A stretch of 64,000 nt of DNA from contig PAAG01000032.1 of the NCBI GenBank assembly GCA_002698785.1, positions 1 through 64,000 of the forward strand, written 5' to 3'. The number at the start of each line of letters is the position of its first letter. Position 1 is the first letter of the stretch. Below are positions 61,398-64,000 of this stretch, one piece after another. The translations under genes were made by a program, and so were the position numbers. Under the pieces are notes generated by a model. The model did not search any database, was not told where the DNA came from, and worked only from the letters and a program-made list of their open reading frames with translations. The DNA comes from Verrucomicrobiales bacterium (GTDB taxonomy: Bacteria; Verrucomicrobiota; Verrucomicrobiia; Verrucomicrobiales; DEV007).

Positions 61398-63527
61398 ATG
61401 AGACAGATAGCAATCCTCACTGTACTGGCATGTTTTCTCCTGACGAATGCACCAGCCGATGACGACTCAGCCACGCTGACGCTCCAGTTCGAGAATGAGC
61501 AGCATCCCACCGCCGACGCAGGGATCGGCCCGGGCATGGACGTCGTGCGCGATGGGGAACACCTCTTCATTCTGCAGGAGAGAAATCTCGTCATCGTTTC
61601 CGTCGAGGATCCAGCTCACCCCGTCGAAGTGGGGAGAATGGAAAAGGTGGGCAATTTGCGGCAGATCGTCGTTCGGGATGGCATCGCCTACATTACCGCG
61701 CGTGAGGATGGAATGTTTGTCGTGGATGTGTCAGACCCGAGCGCGCCGACGCTGCTATCTCACTACGACTCGATCGAGTTCGCAACCGGTATCGCGATTG
61801 AGGGTGACTACGCCTTCGTTGCCCAGCGATGGTTCGGGGTCGAGATACTCGATATTTCTGATCCAACGAAACTGAAACACGTCTCCGTAGTTCGCGTCGG
61901 TGAAGCCCAGTCGTGTGTCGTGTCCGACGGATACCTCTATGCCGGTGCGTGGGCAGAATGTCGCGTTGCCATCTGCGACGTTCGGGATCCCGCCAATCCG
62001 AAGCACGTTTCCACGGTAAAGCTCAATGGCCGGGGCGACGGGCTCTGCGTGGAAGACGGGGTGCTCTACGCTGCCTACGGACACCATCAGCCGGGAGCTG
62101 AGCATTCGCTCGATGATCCCCGCTACGGAAATGGAAATGGCATGGACATCTACGATGTCTCAAACCCCACCGAACCGAAGCGCCTTTCCCGCGTGCAGTT
62201 TGCCTGGCGATACTACTACGGCTGGCCGGATACATGGAGGGTGAAGCTGTCATTTCCCTATGCCTATCTCTATCACACCCACAACGGAGTCTTTATCCTC
62301 GACGTATCCGATCCAAAACAGCCGAAAGAAATGGCCCAGATTCGTGTCCCTCGATATCCGGGGGAGGATGGGTTTCGGAAACTGAAGAAAGAAGACAAAT
62401 CCGGAGTCCGACCCGTGGCCATTCCCTTCGATCCGGAAGAAGTCTGCTACAGCCCCGTTTGCGGATTGGAAACGGTGGATGGCTACATGTATTTCACGGG
62501 GCTCTTCACTGACCTGCACATTTACAAAAATGAAGAGCTTGTCAGCGCGATTCCACCAGACGGCACCGATGATGTCGAATTAAAATCCGGTGGAGACTTC
62601 CATGACTTTTCGTCTCTCGAATCAGTTGGCCTCAAGAATCTTTCAACGTATCACTCAGGCGGGCAGGTCTACGCCGCTGTAGAAGAAAATGGCTACGTTT
62701 ACGCCGCCTGCGGATCGGAGGGAATCCAGGTGCTCAACAAAGACCTCGAATTGCTGAAGACCTACCCGACCACGGGGTTTGCCATGGACGTCCAGGTCGA
62801 TGGGCAGAAACTCTACGCTGCCCAGGGCGCGGAAGGCCTTGTTTGCTACACAGTTGAAGGATCCGAGTTGGAGAGAGGGGCTGCCTACGAATCGAGTTCC
62901 GCAATACGGCAGGTGCGCGTCACTCCTGACGGTAGATTTGCAGTCGTCCATTCCGGTGGCAAGGGCTACGAAGTGGTGGATGTGTCAGACTGGTCGCAGA
63001 TCACCAAAGTCGAAGATGTGCATGGCTGGGGCGGGCTCGTGTATTATCGACAACTCTGCAACGGATTCATCGATGATCGATATATCTGCGGAACCTGGTG
63101 TGCCGGACGCACCTTTATGACAGACTTGAACGGTGAAGGGCCAAAATCGTTACCTGATCCCATCGACCTCCTCCCTGATATGGAAAAAGGCGGCTACTGC
63201 GCTGCTGGCGAGTATGCGCTCCTCACACGCAACGGAGGCTACTCCTACTACAAGCCCAAAACGGAAGGCGAATACGACACCGAGATTCCGGTCATCAAGA
63301 TCTCCGGCGGACCCGAGATCCACGGGAAACCGACCGTTCGCGGAAACACACTCGTGACTTGCGACCGAATCGACGGAGAGATCAGCGTGGTCGATATCAC
63401 CGATCTGGAGAATCCAAAACTGATCCACCAGTTCGAAGTCAGCGGAAATCCCGATGTAGCCTTCATCGGAGAAGGTTTTGTGCTTGTCCCTGTTGGTTAC
63501 CAGGGCCTGATCAAGTTCGATCTCTGA
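61398..63527 (+). CDS. Secreted LVIVD-repeat beta-propeller protein
   Basis: ATG 61398 gives a signal peptide ([20 protein letters not shown]). The ~709-residue protein contains about ten LVIVD repeats, with signature strands such as [75 protein letters not shown] and [18 protein letters not shown]. This forms one or two beta-propellers on the cell surface or in the periplasm. It is the last gene of the DUF1549-DUF1501 operon. Its partner or substrate is unknown. Confidence 0.88.
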   Translation: MRQIAILTVLACFLLTNAPADDDSATLTLQFENEQHPTADAGIGPGMDVVRDGEHLFILQERNLVIVSVEDPAHPVEVGRMEKVGNLRQIVVRDGIAYITAREDGMFVVDVSDPSAPTLLSHYDSIEFATGIAIEGDYAFVAQRWFGVEILDISDPTKLKHVSVVRVGEAQSCVVSDGYLYAGAWAECRVAICDVRDPANPKHVSTVKLNGRGDGLCVEDGVLYAAYGHHQPGAEHSLDDPRYGNGNGMDIYDVSNPTEPKRLSRVQFAWRYYYGWPDTWRVKLSFPYAYLYHTHNGVFILDVSDPKQPKEMAQIRVPRYPGEDGFRKLKKEDKSGVRPVAIPFDPEEVCYSPVCGLETVDGYMYFTGLFTDLHIYKNEELVSAIPPDGTDDVELKSGGDFHDFSSLESVGLKNLSTYHSGGQVYAAVEENGYVYAACGSEGIQVLNKDLELLKTYPTTGFAMDVQVDGQKLYAAQGAEGLVCYTVEGSELERGAAYESSSAIRQVRVTPDGRFAVVHSGGKGYEVVDVSDWSQITKVEDVHGWGGLVYYRQLCNGFIDDRYICGTWCAGRTFMTDLNGEGPKSLPDPIDLLPDMEKGGYCAAGEYALLTRNGGYSYYKPKTEGEYDTEIPVIKISGGPEIHGKPTVRGNTLVTCDRIDGEISVVDITDLENPKLIHQFEVSGNPDVAFIGEGFVLVPVGYQGLIKFDL

Positions 63528-63530
63528 CGA

Positions 63531-64000
63531 TTAGAACTTCCAAAACAGAGGGATCAAAACCGTCGCCGCGATCCACAGGAGAATGTTGAGCGGTAGCCCC
63601 ACTTTGACAAAGTCGGCGAAGCGATAGCCACCGGCACCGTAGACATACGTGTTAGTCTGATATCCTATCGGTGTGATAAAGCTGGCGCTGGCACCAAACA
63701 TCACCGCCACAATGAAGGGGCGGGGATCGATATCGAGCGTAGCCGCAATTGAGATAACAATCGGCGTCAGAAGAATCGCGACAGCATTGTTCGTCACCAT
63801 CTCGGTGAGCAGGGAAGCCAGCAGATAGATTGCTGCCAGAATTGCGATCGGCCCGAAGGATTCCATCACGCTCACCACTTGATTGGCGAGCAACTCAGCG
63901 CCTCCCGAATTTTCCATCGCTTTTCCAATGCCGAGCATTCCATAGATCAGGAAAAGGATACTCCACTCGATGCTCTTATACGCGTCACGAACATCCACAC
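63531..64000 (-). CDS. SLC13-type anion transporter, C-terminal part (runs off right edge)
   Basis: A partial frame of at least 155 residues ending at 63531, with its 5' part off the window. It has the C-terminal layout of divalent-anion:sodium symporters (SLC13/DASS): YKSIEWSILFLIYGML, a long helix with SLLTEMVTNNAVAILLTPIV (the conserved TNNA motif that lines the anion/Na site), FGASASFITPIGYQTNTYVY and a final hydrophobic segment. It imports dicarboxylates, sulfate or citrate across the inner membrane. It converges with the LVIVD gene, whose stop is 3 bp away. Confidence 0.88.
   Translation of the reverse strand, partial: VDVRDAYKSIEWSILFLIYGMLGIGKAMENSGGAELLANQVVSVMESFGPIAILAAIYLLASLLTEMVTNNAVAILLTPIVISIAATLDIDPRPFIVAVMFGASASFITPIGYQTNTYVYGAGGYRFADFVKVGLPLNILLWIAATVLIPLFWKF

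Overview
The window looks like a chromosome segment of a marine or aquatic member of the Verrucomicrobiota, possibly Verrucomicrobiales. This is inferred from gene content, not from a marker gene. The clues are paired cytochrome-type PSCyt1/DUF1549/DUF1553 + DUF1501 and DUF1592-type + DUF1552 genes, two SHD1-like domains, Tat-exported oxidoreductases, polysaccharide lyases, a vanadium haloperoxidase and many very large secreted proteins. No rRNA, tRNA or CRISPR array was recognised.

Layout. 1-3.2 kb: 5' part of a giant secreted ELWxxDGT-repeat protein, cut by the left edge. 3.2-7.1 kb: two membrane proteins, a DEAD-box RNA helicase, and a small nucleotidyltransferase between two ~86-bp direct repeats, followed by a decayed copy of the helicase 3' end. 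7.1-13 kb: an SHD1/leucine-rich-repeat protein, a HAD-like phosphatase, a frameshifted secreted protein, a heptanucleotide tandem repeat and small secreted proteins. 12-28 kb: a catabolic/secretory stretch with an FAD oxidoreductase and its membrane partner, pectate lyase, SGNH hydrolase, a VOC protein, an Imm35/YrhB-like protein, a DUF1592/DUF1552 pair, a heparinase II/III-type lyase and a CpxP/Spy-like protein. 28-31 kb: a vanadium-dependent haloperoxidase. 31-43 kb: large secreted proteins, some with strikingly basic C-terminal tails, a TonB-dependent siderophore receptor with a Fur-box-like operator and a good terminator, an SHD1 membrane protein, and a membrane-anchored trypsin-like protease with a decayed partial duplicate.

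43-55 kb is the most unusual region. It holds a conserved-looking helical protein, a TIR protein, a TIR-SLOG protein, a metzincin-like metalloprotease and a trypsin-like protease on the minus strand. Diverging from them on the plus strand are a protein of unknown function and a trypsin-like protease fused to an LCAT-type lipase. None of the soluble effectors has a clear signal peptide. I infer a candidate nucleotide-signal-gated conflict (defence or programmed-death) system that couples TIR/SLOG signalling to several proteases and a lipase.

55-64 kb returns to catabolic content: a lipoprotein formylglycine-generating enzyme with the CxxxxC active-site pair, a PSCyt1/DUF1549/DUF1553/LamG protein, its DUF1501 partner, an LVIVD beta-propeller protein, and the C-terminus of an SLC13-type anion transporter cut by the right edge. 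The FGE would activate sulfatases encoded elsewhere, which fits growth on sulfated polysaccharides together with the lyases.
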